DNA of 64,000 nt. It comes from Aromatoleum toluclasticum ATCC 700605 (GTDB lineage: Bacteria; Pseudomonadota; Gammaproteobacteria; Burkholderiales; Rhodocyclaceae). Made by a program: the position numbers and the translations under genes. The first letter of the stretch is position 1. Every line of letters begins with the position of its first letter. This document shows, one piece after another, positions 36,180 through 45,659 of the stretch. Location of the stretch: positions 62,001 through 126,000 of the forward strand of contig NZ_KB899503.1 in the NCBI RefSeq assembly GCF_000378245.1, given 5' to 3'. The notes beneath the pieces were generated by a model. It saw nothing but the letters and a program-made list of their open reading frames with translations. It searched no databases and had not been told where the DNA came from.

Positions 36180-38114
36180 ATGATCACCCTCAAGGACGTC
36201 ACCCTCCGTCGTGGCGCCAAGGTGCTGCTCGACAGCACCTCCGTCACGCTCAACCCCGGCGAAAAGGTTGGCCTGGTCGGGCGCAACGGGGCCGGCAAGT
36301 CCTCGCTGTTCGGCCTGCTCAACGGCACGCTGCATGAGGACGCGGGCGACTTCCACATGCCGGCGGCCTGGCGCATGGCGCAGGTGGCGCAGGACATGCC
36401 GGAAACCAGCCAGTCCGCCACCGATTTCGTGATCGAGGGCGACACCGCGCTGCTCGCCGCGCAGCAGGAAGTCGCCGCGGCCGAAGCGAGCGACGACGGC
36501 GAACGCATGGCCTACGCCTACATGGCCCTGCACGACGCGGGGGCGCACGACGCGCAGGCGCGTTCCCAGGCGCTGATCCTCGGGCTCGGCTTCAAGACCA
36601 CCGAGCTGTGCAATCCGGTGAACAGCTTCTCCGGCGGCTGGCGCATGCGCCTGCAGCTCGCCCGCGCACTGATGTGTCCGTCCGACCTGCTACTGCTCGA
36701 CGAACCGACCAACCACCTCGACCTCGACGCGCTGGTCTGGCTCGAAGCCTGGCTCAAGCGCTACGCGGGCACGCTGGTCGTCATCAGCCACGACCGCGAA
36801 TTCCTCGACGCCATCACCGACGTCACGGTGCACATCGACAACCATAAGCTGACCCGCTACGGCGGCAACTACTCGACCTTCGAAGACACCCGCGCGCTGC
36901 AGCTGGAACTGCAGCAGAACGCCTACGCCAAGCAGCAGGACAAGATCGCCCACCTGCAGAAGTTCATCGCCCGCTTCAAGGCCAAGGCCAGCAAGGCCAA
37001 GCAGGCGCAGAGCCGGGTCAAGGCGCTGGACCGCATGGACAAGCTGGCGCCCGTGCTCGCGAGCGCCGACTTCACCTTCGAGTTCAAGGAGCCGCTCAAC
37101 CTGCCCAACCCGATGCTGGCGATGGAAGACGCCTGTTTCGGGTATCCGCCGGCGGACGGCGCCCCGGCCGGCACGCCGCCGACGGTGATCGTGCGGGGCG
37201 TGAACAAGTCCGTGATGGCGGGCGAGCGCATCGGCATCCTGGGCGCTAACGGCCGCGGCAAATCCACGCTGGTGAAGACCATCGCGCGCGACCTCACTCC
37301 CATCAGCGGCGTTGTCACCGAGGGCAAGGGCCTGCGCATCGGCTATTTCGCGCAGCAGGAACTGGACGTGCTCCGTCCGCAGGACAATCCGCTCGAACAC
37401 ATGGTCCGCATGGCCCGCGAAGGCCTGCCGGCGGGCCAGAGCGGCCGCGAGCAGGATCTGCGCACTTTCCTGGGCACCTTCAACTTCAGCGGCGACATGG
37501 TGCAGCAGCCGGTCGGCACCATGAGCGGCGGCGAAAAGGCGCGCCTCGTGCTGTGCATGCTCGTGTGGCAGCGCCCCAACCTGCTGCTGCTGGACGAACC
37601 GACCAACCACCTCGACCTCGCCACCCGCGAAGCCTTGGCGATGGCGCTCAACGAATTCGAGGGCACCGTGATGCTGGTCTCCCACGACCGCGCCTTGCTG
37701 CGCTCGGTGTGCGACGAGTTCTGGCTGGTGGCCTGCGGCGGCGTCGAGCCCTTCGACGGCGATCTGGACGATTACCAGCAATACCTGCTCGACGAAGCCC
37801 GCCGCGCCCGCGAAGAGCTCAAGGCCTCGCTCAAGAGCCCGAAACACGAAGCCGCGCCGGCACCCGCTCCCGCCAACCGGATCAGTCCGGAGAAACTCAA
37901 GAGCCTCAAGCGCGACCTGGGCAAACTGGAGCAGACGATCCTGGACGTACAAGCGCGCAAGCACGCCACCGAAGCCCGCCTGGCCGGTTCGCCGTCGGTG
38001 CAGCTGCTCGCTGAATTGGGAAAGGAGTTGCAGCAGATCGAAGAACTCCTGACCACCCACGAGGACAACTGGCTGCAGCTTTCCGAGGAGATCGAGGCGG
38101 CGAGCCGGAGCTGA
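36180..38114 (+). CDS. ABC-F family ATPase (YheS/Uup-like)
   Basis: A 644-residue soluble protein with two ABC domains and no membrane part. First domain: Walker A GRNGAGKSSLFG (about 36), signature FSGGWRMRLQLARAL, Walker B LLLLDEPTNHLDLDAL. A linker helix pair (about 240-300) precedes the second domain: GANGRGKSTLVK, MSGGEKARLVLCML, LLLLDEPTNHLDLATREAL. The C-terminal ~80 residues form a coiled coil. ABC-F proteins act on the ribosome; this layout is closest to YheS. Confidence 0.92.
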   Translation: MITLKDVTLRRGAKVLLDSTSVTLNPGEKVGLVGRNGAGKSSLFGLLNGTLHEDAGDFHMPAAWRMAQVAQDMPETSQSATDFVIEGDTALLAAQQEVAAAEASDDGERMAYAYMALHDAGAHDAQARSQALILGLGFKTTELCNPVNSFSGGWRMRLQLARALMCPSDLLLLDEPTNHLDLDALVWLEAWLKRYAGTLVVISHDREFLDAITDVTVHIDNHKLTRYGGNYSTFEDTRALQLELQQNAYAKQQDKIAHLQKFIARFKAKASKAKQAQSRVKALDRMDKLAPVLASADFTFEFKEPLNLPNPMLAMEDACFGYPPADGAPAGTPPTVIVRGVNKSVMAGERIGILGANGRGKSTLVKTIARDLTPISGVVTEGKGLRIGYFAQQELDVLRPQDNPLEHMVRMAREGLPAGQSGREQDLRTFLGTFNFSGDMVQQPVGTMSGGEKARLVLCMLVWQRPNLLLLDEPTNHLDLATREALAMALNEFEGTVMLVSHDRALLRSVCDEFWLVACGGVEPFDGDLDDYQQYLLDEARRAREELKASLKSPKHEAAPAPAPANRISPEKLKSLKRDLGKLEQTILDVQARKHATEARLAGSPSVQLLAELGKELQQIEELLTTHEDNWLQLSEEIEAASRS

Positions 38115-38235
38115 AGCCACGAGGCGGCAATCGTCGCGTTGCGGTGCGCCAAGGCGAGAATCGGCTCCGCCTCACCGGAACTCCCATCGCCATCTCCCGT
38201 CCATCCGCTAAGCCAAGCCACAAGCAGGACCCCGC

Positions 38236-38583
38236 ATGCAACGCGATCCGAGACTCGACGCCCTGTTCAACAATCTGAAGCAGAACCCGCCCAAGCCTGC
38301 CGGCCCGCTGCAGAAGGTCGCTGCGATCGCCGCTGCCGTGCTCGTCTTCGGCCTCGCGCTGACCTTCTCCATCCTGTTCTTCGCTGTCGTCGTGGCAGCG
38401 GGCGGACTGATCTGGGGCTATGTCTGGTGGAAAACCCGCGCGCTGCGCAAGGTGATGCAGGAAGCCCGGGCGCAGGCCGGAGGATCCGCCCCGCGCGGCC
38501 CGGCGGCGGGTGACAGTATGGTGATCGAAGGCGAAGTCTTGCGCGAAATTCGGGAAGAGGGTCGCAAGGACACGCGCAGCTGA
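38236..38583 (+). CDS. Small membrane protein, unknown
   Basis: A 115-residue protein. A basic N-terminus is followed by one or two membrane helices (about 27-62, VAAIAAAVLVFGLALTFSIL, FFAVVVAAGGLIWGYVWW) and a charged, partly disordered tail. It follows the ABC-F gene by about 120 bases on the same strand. No family recognised. Confidence 0.7.
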   Translation: MQRDPRLDALFNNLKQNPPKPAGPLQKVAAIAAAVLVFGLALTFSILFFAVVVAAGGLIWGYVWWKTRALRKVMQEARAQAGGSAPRGPAAGDSMVIEGEVLREIREEGRKDTRS

Positions 38584-38776
38584 CTCCGGCCGCAACGTTT
38601 TCCGTGTTACCTGTCCAGGTCGAGTCCGGGCTCGCGGAATTCCGCGAGCGCATCCGGCGCGCGGCCCCGCAGCAATTCCGCGAGGCCCGGCTCCAACCGG
38701 CGCAGAACCCGTCCTTCGAGCGATCGTCCCGAACCACGATTCGCGTCGTGAGCGTCACGCGACGTAAAATCCGCGC

Positions 38777-39280
38777 ATGACATCGAATGCAATGAACGAA
38801 ACAGCAGCGGACGAGGCGGCCACCCCGGTGAACGAGCCACGCCTGTGGCGCGACGAAGGCTGGACCGCCCGCGTCATCAAGAACATGGACGACGAAGGAT
38901 GGGCGGTCGAAATGATCAAGGATGGCGAGCCCGAGCCCGCCTTGGTCGGCCCCTGGACGATGGGGCGCGACAAGAAGAACCCGAAGCCCCTCGACTCCTC
39001 GGCATTCAACACCCTGGTCAAGACTGCCTCTGAAGTCCTGCGCCGCCATGAGCAACAGCTGCATGCGACGCTTCACAAGAAGATCACCGTGAACACCGGG
39101 TCCGGCCCGGTCATCGTCACGCTCGACATCGTGGTCGACGAATACGACCCCCATGCCCTGCTGGGGGCCTACGACGCCGCGGGTGAAGAACTGGCTCGGC
39201 TGCGCGTCGATACGGGCTTCAAACTGACAACGGCCAGCGCGCATGCGTGGCTCGCGGACGACTTCCGCAGGCCTGCCTGA
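38777..39280 (+). CDS. Conserved hypothetical protein
   Basis: A 167-residue soluble protein that I do not recognise by name. Features: EPRLWRDEGWTARVIKNMDD, then WAVEMIKDGEPEPALVGPW, a helical region (FNTLVKTASEVLRRHEQQ) and a beta-rich end (KITVNTGSGPVIVTLDIVVD). TAAAAT about ten bases upstream may be a -10 element, in which case the message would be nearly leaderless; a second ATG five codons in is possible. Confidence 0.68.
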   Translation: MTSNAMNETAADEAATPVNEPRLWRDEGWTARVIKNMDDEGWAVEMIKDGEPEPALVGPWTMGRDKKNPKPLDSSAFNTLVKTASEVLRRHEQQLHATLHKKITVNTGSGPVIVTLDIVVDEYDPHALLGAYDAAGEELARLRVDTGFKLTTASAHAWLADDFRRPA

Positions 39281-39354
39281 TCGACCTTCAACCCTGTGGA
39301 GCGGCAGCCATGACCACGATCAGGCGAATCGCTGAGCAGGAGTGCCGACCGGGC

Positions 39355-42033
39355 TCAGTCGAGGATCCCCAACAGCCGCGCGCGATCCACCGCATGCCGG
39401 CGGTTCGCGGCGTTGAGCTTCGACAGCAGGTTCCGCATATGCCATTTGATCGTCTCGGGACCGACGTCGAGGATGTTCGCGATTTCCTTGTTCGTCCGCC
39501 CGTGTGCCAGCGCGCCAAGGATTTCCATTTCGCGTGCTGACAGCTGCGCGGGGCGCTGGTTCGTAGCGGCCGATTTGGGAGCCGCGGCCTTGGGGACCCA
39601 GCCGACGCGGCAGCGCTCGGTGACGCGTTCGACGAAAACAGACGATACCCCGGCCGCGGCACCGCAGCCGGAGCGGTCGAGTTCCGGCAGGACGTCGAGT
39701 GCGGCGGGCCAATCGTCCGCGAGCACGCGCACGAGGCCGAAGGACTCGGCGAGACTTAGCGCTTCGGCGAGTAGGCGGGGGCCCTCGTCGTCGTCGCGCA
39801 GGCTGCTTGCGCGCACGATGCGCACCGCGATCTGATCTCGCCCGCGCCGCAGCCGTGCGGCGATCTCGCCGGCGTGATCGAGCGCGGCAAGTGCAGCCTC
39901 ATCGTCGTGCTCGAGGAGGGCGACGCGCGCCGCCGCGATTTCGCGGATCAGACGCAATTCCGCTTCGAGACCGCGATCGCCGCGGTCCGGATCGGTGGCG
40001 ATCGCGTCGAGACCGTTCATCAGCATGCGGCACGACATGAGCCGGTTGCGGATCGCGTGCTGGCGGATCTGTTCTCCGAGGCTTGCGGCGACGAGGCGCG
40101 GCTGGCCGCGCAGCTCGCCGATCGCGGCGAGACTGTTGAGCGCGTCGAAGGCCTTGCCTTCGCTGCCCTTCTGGCTCTCGTAGCGCGCGAGCGTCAGGTA
40201 GGCGAGGATCACCGCGTCCGGCAGCGCGGCCTGCTCGATCAGGTCGAGCCGGTTCGCGAGCAGCGCGCGCGCCTCGTCTTCCGCGCCGAGTTCCCAGTTC
40301 GCAGCGGCGAGCCCCGCCGCGTGGATCGCGGCCGGCATCGACCGCCATCCCGTCACGCTCTCCGCGCGTTCGAGCGCCGCAGCGAATACGCCGGCGGCTT
40401 CCTTCGCCTGGCCTTCGATCAGGTAGCTGAGCCCGACCGCGAACGCGCCGTAGATCGAATCGTAGAAACTGCGCGCCACGCGGCCGTGGCCGTCGGAAAT
40501 CTGCTGGTAGTAGCGCGCACGCTCCGGGAACCCGCTGTGGATCGCGATGAAGGAGAGCGTGTTGCAGTAGAGCGGACCGAGCGCGGGGTCGTAGGTGTCG
40601 ATGCAGCCGCGTGCGCGCTGGTAGTCGTCGCAATGGATCGCCGCGGCCGACCGCACGATGTTCGCCTGCAGCACCACCTCGGGCGTCACCCCGGCGCGCG
40701 CCAGGATCACGTCGGTGAGGCGCTCCGCGTCCTGCGGTCGGTAGCACAACGCGCACGCCCACGCCGCCGTGAGCTGGATGCCTTCGTGCCGCGCGATCTC
40801 CTCCGGCGGCAGGCGGTCGAGCCACGCGAGCACCTCGACGATGCGCCCCTGCACGCCGAGGTAACGCACGCGCTTCTCGATCCAGTCCATCGCCCGCGTC
40901 TCGAGTCCGCCGAGGAAGGCGTGCTCGGCGGCGTGTTCGAGCATGTTGTGGGCCGCGAACCATTCCGCCGCCTTCGCGTGCAGCGCGGTGCGTTCGCTAG
41001 CCGGCAGCTCCGCGAGAAGGCTCGCGAGGTACTCGCGGAACAACGGATGCATGCGGTAGACGTCACCACCGTCGACCGACGTCACGAGGCCGGTCTGCTG
41101 CTCCAGCCGGACGAGGATCTCGGCCGCGTCGACGCCGCCCCCGAGCGCCGCGCACAGCCCCGGATGCAGGGTTTCGAGCAGGGACGCGCGCACCAGCATC
41201 GCGACCGCCCGTTCGTCGAGACTTTCCAGCACGAACTGGGAGAAATAGCGCGCCACGTCCCCGCTCGCTCCGGACAGGCTCGCCACCGTTCCGGCGACGT
41301 CGCGACGCCGGGCCATCGCCGAGGTCACGATCTGCAGCGCCATCGGCCAGCCTTCGGTACGCTCGTGCAGGCGCGCGCCGGTTTCGATATCGACCTCGTC
41401 GCCGAGGCGCCGGCGCAGGAAGCCGACCGTGTCCTCCAGCCGCAGACGCAGGTCCTCGGTGACGAACTGGGTGTAGAGCCCGTGCGCGCGCAGTTCCTCG
41501 ACCGGGAACGGGGGGTCGGTGCGCGAGCTGACGACGACGTGGAAGTTGGACGGCGCGTTCGTGACGAGGTAGTAGATGAAATCGATCGCGTCGCGGTCGG
41601 CGAGCTGGTGCAGGTCGTCGATCAACAGCCAGGTCGGGCGGGCGAGTTCGTGCAATTGCACGAGCAGCTCGCTCGCGGCCCACAGGTCCGCACCGGCCTG
41701 CCCCACCTGATCGAAGGCGCGCGCAGGCATCTCGAGCCCGAGCGCGGTGCTCAGCGACGCGATGATCGCGGGCGCGACGCTCGCCCGGTCGTCGCTCGCC
41801 TCGATCGTCAGCCACGCTACGGCCGCGCCGGGTGCGAGGAGTTCGCGGCGCAGCTGCACGAGCAGCGAGGTCTTGCCGAAACCGGCGAGCGAAGTCACCG
41901 CCACCAGCGGTTGCTCGACGGCCTCGCGCAGCCTCGCGAGCAGCCGCGGCGGGGCCACCGCCTGGCGCGCCGAATGCGGCGGCATCGTCTTCAGGGCGAG
42001 ACGATACGGGACGGCAGTCGCGGTCTTCTTCAT
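39355..42033 (-). CDS. LuxR/MalT-type large ATP-dependent transcriptional regulator
   Basis: An 892-residue regulator of the MalT/AcoK/LAL class. The N-terminal STAND ATPase has Walker A VTSLAGFGKTSLLVQL (about 44-60) and Walker B-like TWLLIDDLHQLAD; a long helical TPR-like region (about 380-780) follows, and a C-terminal LuxR helix-turn-helix (LSAREMEILGALAHGRTNKE, ETIKWHMRNLL). Such proteins activate catabolic genes upon ligand binding. It lies 30 bases downstream of the zinc-ribbon gene that ends the catabolic minus-strand operon, so it may belong to it and control aromatic degradation genes; that link is inferred. Confidence 0.88.
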   Translation of the reverse strand: MKKTATAVPYRLALKTMPPHSARQAVAPPRLLARLREAVEQPLVAVTSLAGFGKTSLLVQLRRELLAPGAAVAWLTIEASDDRASVAPAIIASLSTALGLEMPARAFDQVGQAGADLWAASELLVQLHELARPTWLLIDDLHQLADRDAIDFIYYLVTNAPSNFHVVVSSRTDPPFPVEELRAHGLYTQFVTEDLRLRLEDTVGFLRRRLGDEVDIETGARLHERTEGWPMALQIVTSAMARRRDVAGTVASLSGASGDVARYFSQFVLESLDERAVAMLVRASLLETLHPGLCAALGGGVDAAEILVRLEQQTGLVTSVDGGDVYRMHPLFREYLASLLAELPASERTALHAKAAEWFAAHNMLEHAAEHAFLGGLETRAMDWIEKRVRYLGVQGRIVEVLAWLDRLPPEEIARHEGIQLTAAWACALCYRPQDAERLTDVILARAGVTPEVVLQANIVRSAAAIHCDDYQRARGCIDTYDPALGPLYCNTLSFIAIHSGFPERARYYQQISDGHGRVARSFYDSIYGAFAVGLSYLIEGQAKEAAGVFAAALERAESVTGWRSMPAAIHAAGLAAANWELGAEDEARALLANRLDLIEQAALPDAVILAYLTLARYESQKGSEGKAFDALNSLAAIGELRGQPRLVAASLGEQIRQHAIRNRLMSCRMLMNGLDAIATDPDRGDRGLEAELRLIREIAAARVALLEHDDEAALAALDHAGEIAARLRRGRDQIAVRIVRASSLRDDDEGPRLLAEALSLAESFGLVRVLADDWPAALDVLPELDRSGCGAAAGVSSVFVERVTERCRVGWVPKAAAPKSAATNQRPAQLSAREMEILGALAHGRTNKEIANILDVGPETIKWHMRNLLSKLNAANRRHAVDRARLLGILD

Positions 42034-42063
42034 CGGGCTGCGGCGGGATTCAGGATGCGGAAC

Positions 42064-42279
42064 CTAGCGGACGGAGGAATTCGCCGATGCTTCCGGCGTG
42101 TCGGCGCGAAGGGTCTCCCGCGCGCGAAAGCGCTCCACCGCCTGGTTGAACTCCGCGATCGATTCGTCGCTCACCTTCGTGCCGCACTCATAGCAGGTGT
42201 CGTGGATGCGGTCGAACCAGCGGCAGCCGCACTGCTCGCACGCGAGCTCGGGCGCGCCGGCGGGATTTTGGAAGATCAT
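42064..42279 (-). CDS. Small zinc-ribbon protein
   Basis: A 71-residue protein with a rubredoxin-like knuckle pair CEQCGC (about residues 14-19) and CYECG (about 29-33), spaced as in zinc ribbons, then a helix (SIAEFNQAVERFRARE). It overlaps the upstream unknown gene by four bases (ATGA). It could bind zinc and act as a subunit or assembly partner of an enzyme of the operon. Function unknown. Confidence 0.75.
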   Translation of the reverse strand: MIFQNPAGAPELACEQCGCRWFDRIHDTCYECGTKVSDESIAEFNQAVERFRARETLRADTPEASANSSVR

Positions 42280-42767
42280 CGGCAGGCTCCGAGGAAGGCA
42301 AGGCCGAGCGTATCGAGGAATTCCTCGTAGCCCGCGTCCTGAAGTTCGAATTTCGTGCGCAGCACGAAGAACATGATATGCCCCTGCCGGATCAGTCGCT
42401 TGATCAGCGACAAGCTGTCTCCGGCGAGGCTCGCGCGCATCGCTTCGAGCGCCGCGTCGTCCGCGACGAACAGGAGATCCACGCGCGCGTCCTGGAAGCC
42501 GCGGTAGGGCATCAGGCTGGCGTTCATGCCGCTGCCGTGGGCGGTCCACTTCATCATCGGCACGTCGCCGTGGTTGTCGACGAGCCCCGCGACATGCTTG
42601 CCGGGCTGGATGCCCGAGCCGCTCCGCGGCACAAAGCCGACCGACGAGCCTTCGTCCATGTCGGTGAAGAGCACGGCGCACCGGTCGAGCATGGTTTGCC
42701 AGGGCGCGAGGTCGCCGAAGCAATCCTCTGCGGTCGCGAGTTCGTCCGCTTCCAGTTCAATCTGCAT
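42276..42767 (-). CDS. Unknown protein in the aromatic operon
   Basis: A 163-residue soluble protein that I do not recognise. It contains PWQTMLDRCAVLFTDMDEGS, GKHVAGLVDNHGDVPMMKW, GMNASLMPYRGFQDARVDL and ends in a helix with FLGACR. GGAGG precedes the ATG at 42767. The start lies inside the end of the thioesterase gene (11-base overlap), and its stop overlaps the zinc-ribbon start, so it is firmly part of the catabolic operon. Confidence 0.75.
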   Translation of the reverse strand: MQIELEADELATAEDCFGDLAPWQTMLDRCAVLFTDMDEGSSVGFVPRSGSGIQPGKHVAGLVDNHGDVPMMKWTAHGSGMNASLMPYRGFQDARVDLLFVADDAALEAMRASLAGDSLSLIKRLIRQGHIMFFVLRTKFELQDAGYEEFLDTLGLAFLGACR

Positions 42768-43320
42768 GCTTGCCTCCGTCAGTTTCCCGCCGCGTGCCGT
42801 CGGCGGGAATGGAAAGACCATCGGGCGCGATCTCCGGCACCGGCTGGCAATAGCGCCCGAGACGCTCACGGATGTCCGTGGGGATCGCCACCGACTTCAT
42901 CGTCTCGAGGTCCATCGTGACGAGCGTCTGCCTGGCCCGCAGGCGCAGCTCATCGCCGACCCGTCCCTGCACGTCGAGATTGATGGAGCTTTCGCCGATG
43001 CGCGTGACGGTGAGCCCGAGCACGAGCGCGTCGCCCATCCGGCTCGGCCGCGTGAAGGTGCAGTCCATGCGCACCGTCGGAATTCCGAGCCGGCGCGTCA
43101 TGATCAGATCCGCGAACGAGGTGCCGAGCCCGTCCGCGAGCCAGTCTTCGACAAGCCCGTTGAGGAGCACGAAGTACTGCGGATAGAACACGATGCCCGC
43201 CGGGTCGCAATGCGCGAAGCGCACCAGCACCTCGCGCTCGAACATCGCCGGGCGCGCCGGAGCGGACTTCCTCGCTTCGGCGTCGCCGACGAACGCGATG
43301 GCGTTGCTGAGGTCTGTCAT
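42757..43320 (-). CDS. Hotdog-fold acyl-CoA thioesterase (4HBT type)
   Basis: A 187-residue protein of the 4-hydroxybenzoyl-CoA thioesterase family: VRFAHCDPAGIVFYPQYFVL with the catalytic Asp in the DPAG loop, then FTRPSRMGDALVLGLTVTRI. It likely hydrolyses aryl-CoA esters and could release trapped CoA intermediates in the pathway. AGGGAG eight bases upstream supports the ATG used. It follows the dehydrogenase/hydratase gene by 88 bases. Confidence 0.87.
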   Translation of the reverse strand: MTDLSNAIAFVGDAEARKSAPARPAMFEREVLVRFAHCDPAGIVFYPQYFVLLNGLVEDWLADGLGTSFADLIMTRRLGIPTVRMDCTFTRPSRMGDALVLGLTVTRIGESSINLDVQGRVGDELRLRARQTLVTMDLETMKSVAIPTDIRERLGRYCQPVPEIAPDGLSIPADGTRRETDGGKHAD

Positions 43321-43408
43321 CGTGGTATCTCCCTTGCGCGTGGTCATGGGCCCAATGTATCCACGCGCCGCCTCGGGCGCCCCCCCCACCCGGTATGGCC
43401 CCCTCCCC

Positions 43409-45424
43409 TCACGGCGTCTTCGTGAAATCCGGCTTGCGCTTCTCCTGGAAGGCCGTGATGCCTTCGCGGGCAGCGGCCGTGCAGGCGCTGTCGCCCCACG
43501 CGAGGTAGCCGATCTCCAGCGCATCCTCGAACGTCGGCGCAGCTGCTGCGGCCTCCACTGCCCGCTCGAGGATGCCGATGACTTCGGCGCTGAGCGGCTG
43601 GCCGCTGGCGGCGACCGGGGCGATGGGGTCGAGCCGGGCGATCTCCACCGCGCCGTCCGGGATGCCCCCCACATTGCCGTCGAGCGCCTTGACGCGGGCC
43701 ACGGCGGCCTGGATGAGTTCCGGATAGTCGCGGGCGAGTCCGTCGACGACGCCCAGCTCGAACGCCTTCGTCGCCTTCAGCCGCTCGGCCCGGCGCAGCA
43801 TGCCGTGGAATTCGGCCGACGCCTGCGGCCAGCGACGATACGGCACGACCATCGCGCCGATGCCGTGGACGATGCCGAGCGTGATCTCGGGCATCTGCAT
43901 CCAAGCGCTCGCCAGCGCGACGATGCCGTGGCAGCGCATCGCCAGTTCGAAGCCGCCGCCGAGCGCCATGCCGTTGATCGCGGCGACAACCGGCTTCTTC
44001 ATGCGATCGAGATGCACGAGCAGACGCGAACAGTCGCGGGCGTACTGCGCGGACGCTGGCGCATCGCCGAGCATGTTGACGAAGCGCCCGATGTCGCCGC
44101 CGGCGCAGAACGCGCGGTTGCCGTAGCCGACGAGGACGAAGCCCGCCACGGCCGGATCGTGTTCGAAGCGCTGGATGACGGACAGGATCTCGTCGGTCAA
44201 TTCGTCGTGGAGCGCGTTCAGGGCTTCGGGGCGACGCAGCGTGATGACCTTGACGTCGCCGATGTCGTCCACGAGCACATGGCGCAGGAAGCCCTGGTAG
44301 TCGCCGAGCGGTTTTCGCGCCGCCGGCATGCCGCGGCGCTCGTCGCAGAAGTGCGCGAGCATGCGGCCAGCGTCGGCCTCGCCGAGATCGCGCATCAGCT
44401 CCAGCGGCCCCTTCTTGAACCCGAGCGCCTGACGGCAGCCGAAATCGAGGTCGGCCGGTTCCCCGATGTCGCGGTCGAGGATGTCCACCGTCTGCGAGAA
44501 CAGCACGCCGAGCAGGCGTTCACGCACGATCGACACTGTATCGTCCGCGACGCCGACGGGCTTTCCGGGGGGCGCGGTCAGCCAGCGGTCGACCGAGCGG
44601 AACACGAGCGCGGGGCGATAATGCTCGCCTTCGAGTTCGGCCTGCAGCGTGTTCGTCTCGGTGATGATCGGATTGCCATTGGCGAGGTTCAGGACGAAGA
44701 ACGGCCCCGCGTGCACGAACTCGCCCGCGACGCTGTCGATCTCGGCCGCGGTCGCACGGTCGAGCAGCAGTCCCGACTCGTTGCACCAATTGTCGAAGAT
44801 CCGGTCGAGCATGAAGCACGCCACGTCGTCGGTGACGAGCGGCACCTTGCCGGTCGTGCAGAATACCCAGCGCAGGTATTCGACGACGGCCGGATCGGTG
44901 CGCGCCCAGCGGACGACCTCGACGACCGGGTTGCGCCAGGCGGGGGCGAAGAAGTGCGTGACGGTGGCGCGCCCGGGGTGCTTCAGCGCGGAAAAGATCT
45001 GCGCTGCCGGCAGCGAGCTCGTATTCGACGTGATCAGCGCGTCCGCTGCGACGACCGCCTCGACGTCGGCGAAGATGCGGCGTTTCAATGCGAGGTTCTC
45101 GGTTGCCGCCTCGAGCACCCAGTCCGCTTCTGCGAGGTCGCGATAGTCGAGCGTGCCGACGACGCCAGAGGTGACCGCCGCGGCTTCGGCCTCGTTCATC
45201 TTGCCTTTCGCGACCGCTTTTGCGGCGTAGTCCGCGAAGCGCTGCAATGCACTGTCGAGGGCCGCCTGGGCGACATCGACGAGGATCAGCTTCAGGCCCG
45301 GCAATGCGCTCTTCAGGTAATAGCCGATGTCCGGACCTATCGTGCCGGCGCCGATTATCGCGACGGTGCGCGGCAGCGGGCGCTGCGGCGTGGCGAGCAG
45401 CGGATTGGCGAAACGGGTGACCAT
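43409..45424 (-). CDS. Fused 3-hydroxyacyl-CoA dehydrogenase / enoyl-CoA hydratase
   Basis: A 671-residue bifunctional beta-oxidation enzyme with dehydrogenase first and hydratase last, the reverse of FadB. The NAD site is AIIGAGTIGPDIGYYL (about 21-36), catalytic His in THFFAPAWRNPVVEV; the dehydrogenase C-terminal domain runs to about 340. The crotonase domain (about 365-640) has the oxyanion loop FCAGGDIG and both catalytic Glu residues (LGGGFELAM, QMPEITLGI). In the indoleacetate scheme it converts 2-aminocinnamoyl-CoA to the 3-oxo-acyl-CoA for thiolysis. GGAGG precedes the ATG; the gene begins the minus-strand operon. Confidence 0.9.
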   Translation of the reverse strand: MVTRFANPLLATPQRPLPRTVAIIGAGTIGPDIGYYLKSALPGLKLILVDVAQAALDSALQRFADYAAKAVAKGKMNEAEAAAVTSGVVGTLDYRDLAEADWVLEAATENLALKRRIFADVEAVVAADALITSNTSSLPAAQIFSALKHPGRATVTHFFAPAWRNPVVEVVRWARTDPAVVEYLRWVFCTTGKVPLVTDDVACFMLDRIFDNWCNESGLLLDRATAAEIDSVAGEFVHAGPFFVLNLANGNPIITETNTLQAELEGEHYRPALVFRSVDRWLTAPPGKPVGVADDTVSIVRERLLGVLFSQTVDILDRDIGEPADLDFGCRQALGFKKGPLELMRDLGEADAGRMLAHFCDERRGMPAARKPLGDYQGFLRHVLVDDIGDVKVITLRRPEALNALHDELTDEILSVIQRFEHDPAVAGFVLVGYGNRAFCAGGDIGRFVNMLGDAPASAQYARDCSRLLVHLDRMKKPVVAAINGMALGGGFELAMRCHGIVALASAWMQMPEITLGIVHGIGAMVVPYRRWPQASAEFHGMLRRAERLKATKAFELGVVDGLARDYPELIQAAVARVKALDGNVGGIPDGAVEIARLDPIAPVAASGQPLSAEVIGILERAVEAAAAAPTFEDALEIGYLAWGDSACTAAAREGITAFQEKRKPDFTKTP

Positions 45425-45659
45425 CAGGGAGCCTCCTTCGGTTGTCTCGTGAGCGGCGAACCGTCTTTGCGGCACGCATCCTTATCGGCCGACCACACGG
45501 CGCCGGCCGGCTAACTCCTCTGGGGCACCCGTTCAGGGCGGTGGGCGGTCTTCTGCCGCCGTTTATCTTTGATGTATACAGTATCCTGTGCACTTAAGAA
45601 AAAAAGCAACCGCTCCGGCGCCGGATGAACCGGCACCGAGAGGCGAGCACCGGAAATCT
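45425..45659. promoter_or_regulatory. Promoter/operator region of the minus-strand catabolic operon
   Basis: 235 bases between the TetR gene stop and the dehydrogenase/hydratase start. On the minus strand, ATACTGTATACA (plus coordinates 45573-45584) is shared exactly with the GntR-side promoter. A TTCTTA about 16 bases before TATACA could be a weak -35/-10 pair overlapping this site. A poly-A stretch (45599-45605) lies just upstream. Confidence 0.6.

Noticed and set aside
39874-42330. Long plus-strand open frame opposite the MalT-like regulator
   Set aside because: Antisense shadow; rich in Arg, Glu, Gln and His without any known fold, whereas the minus strand encodes an ATPase and LuxR domain.
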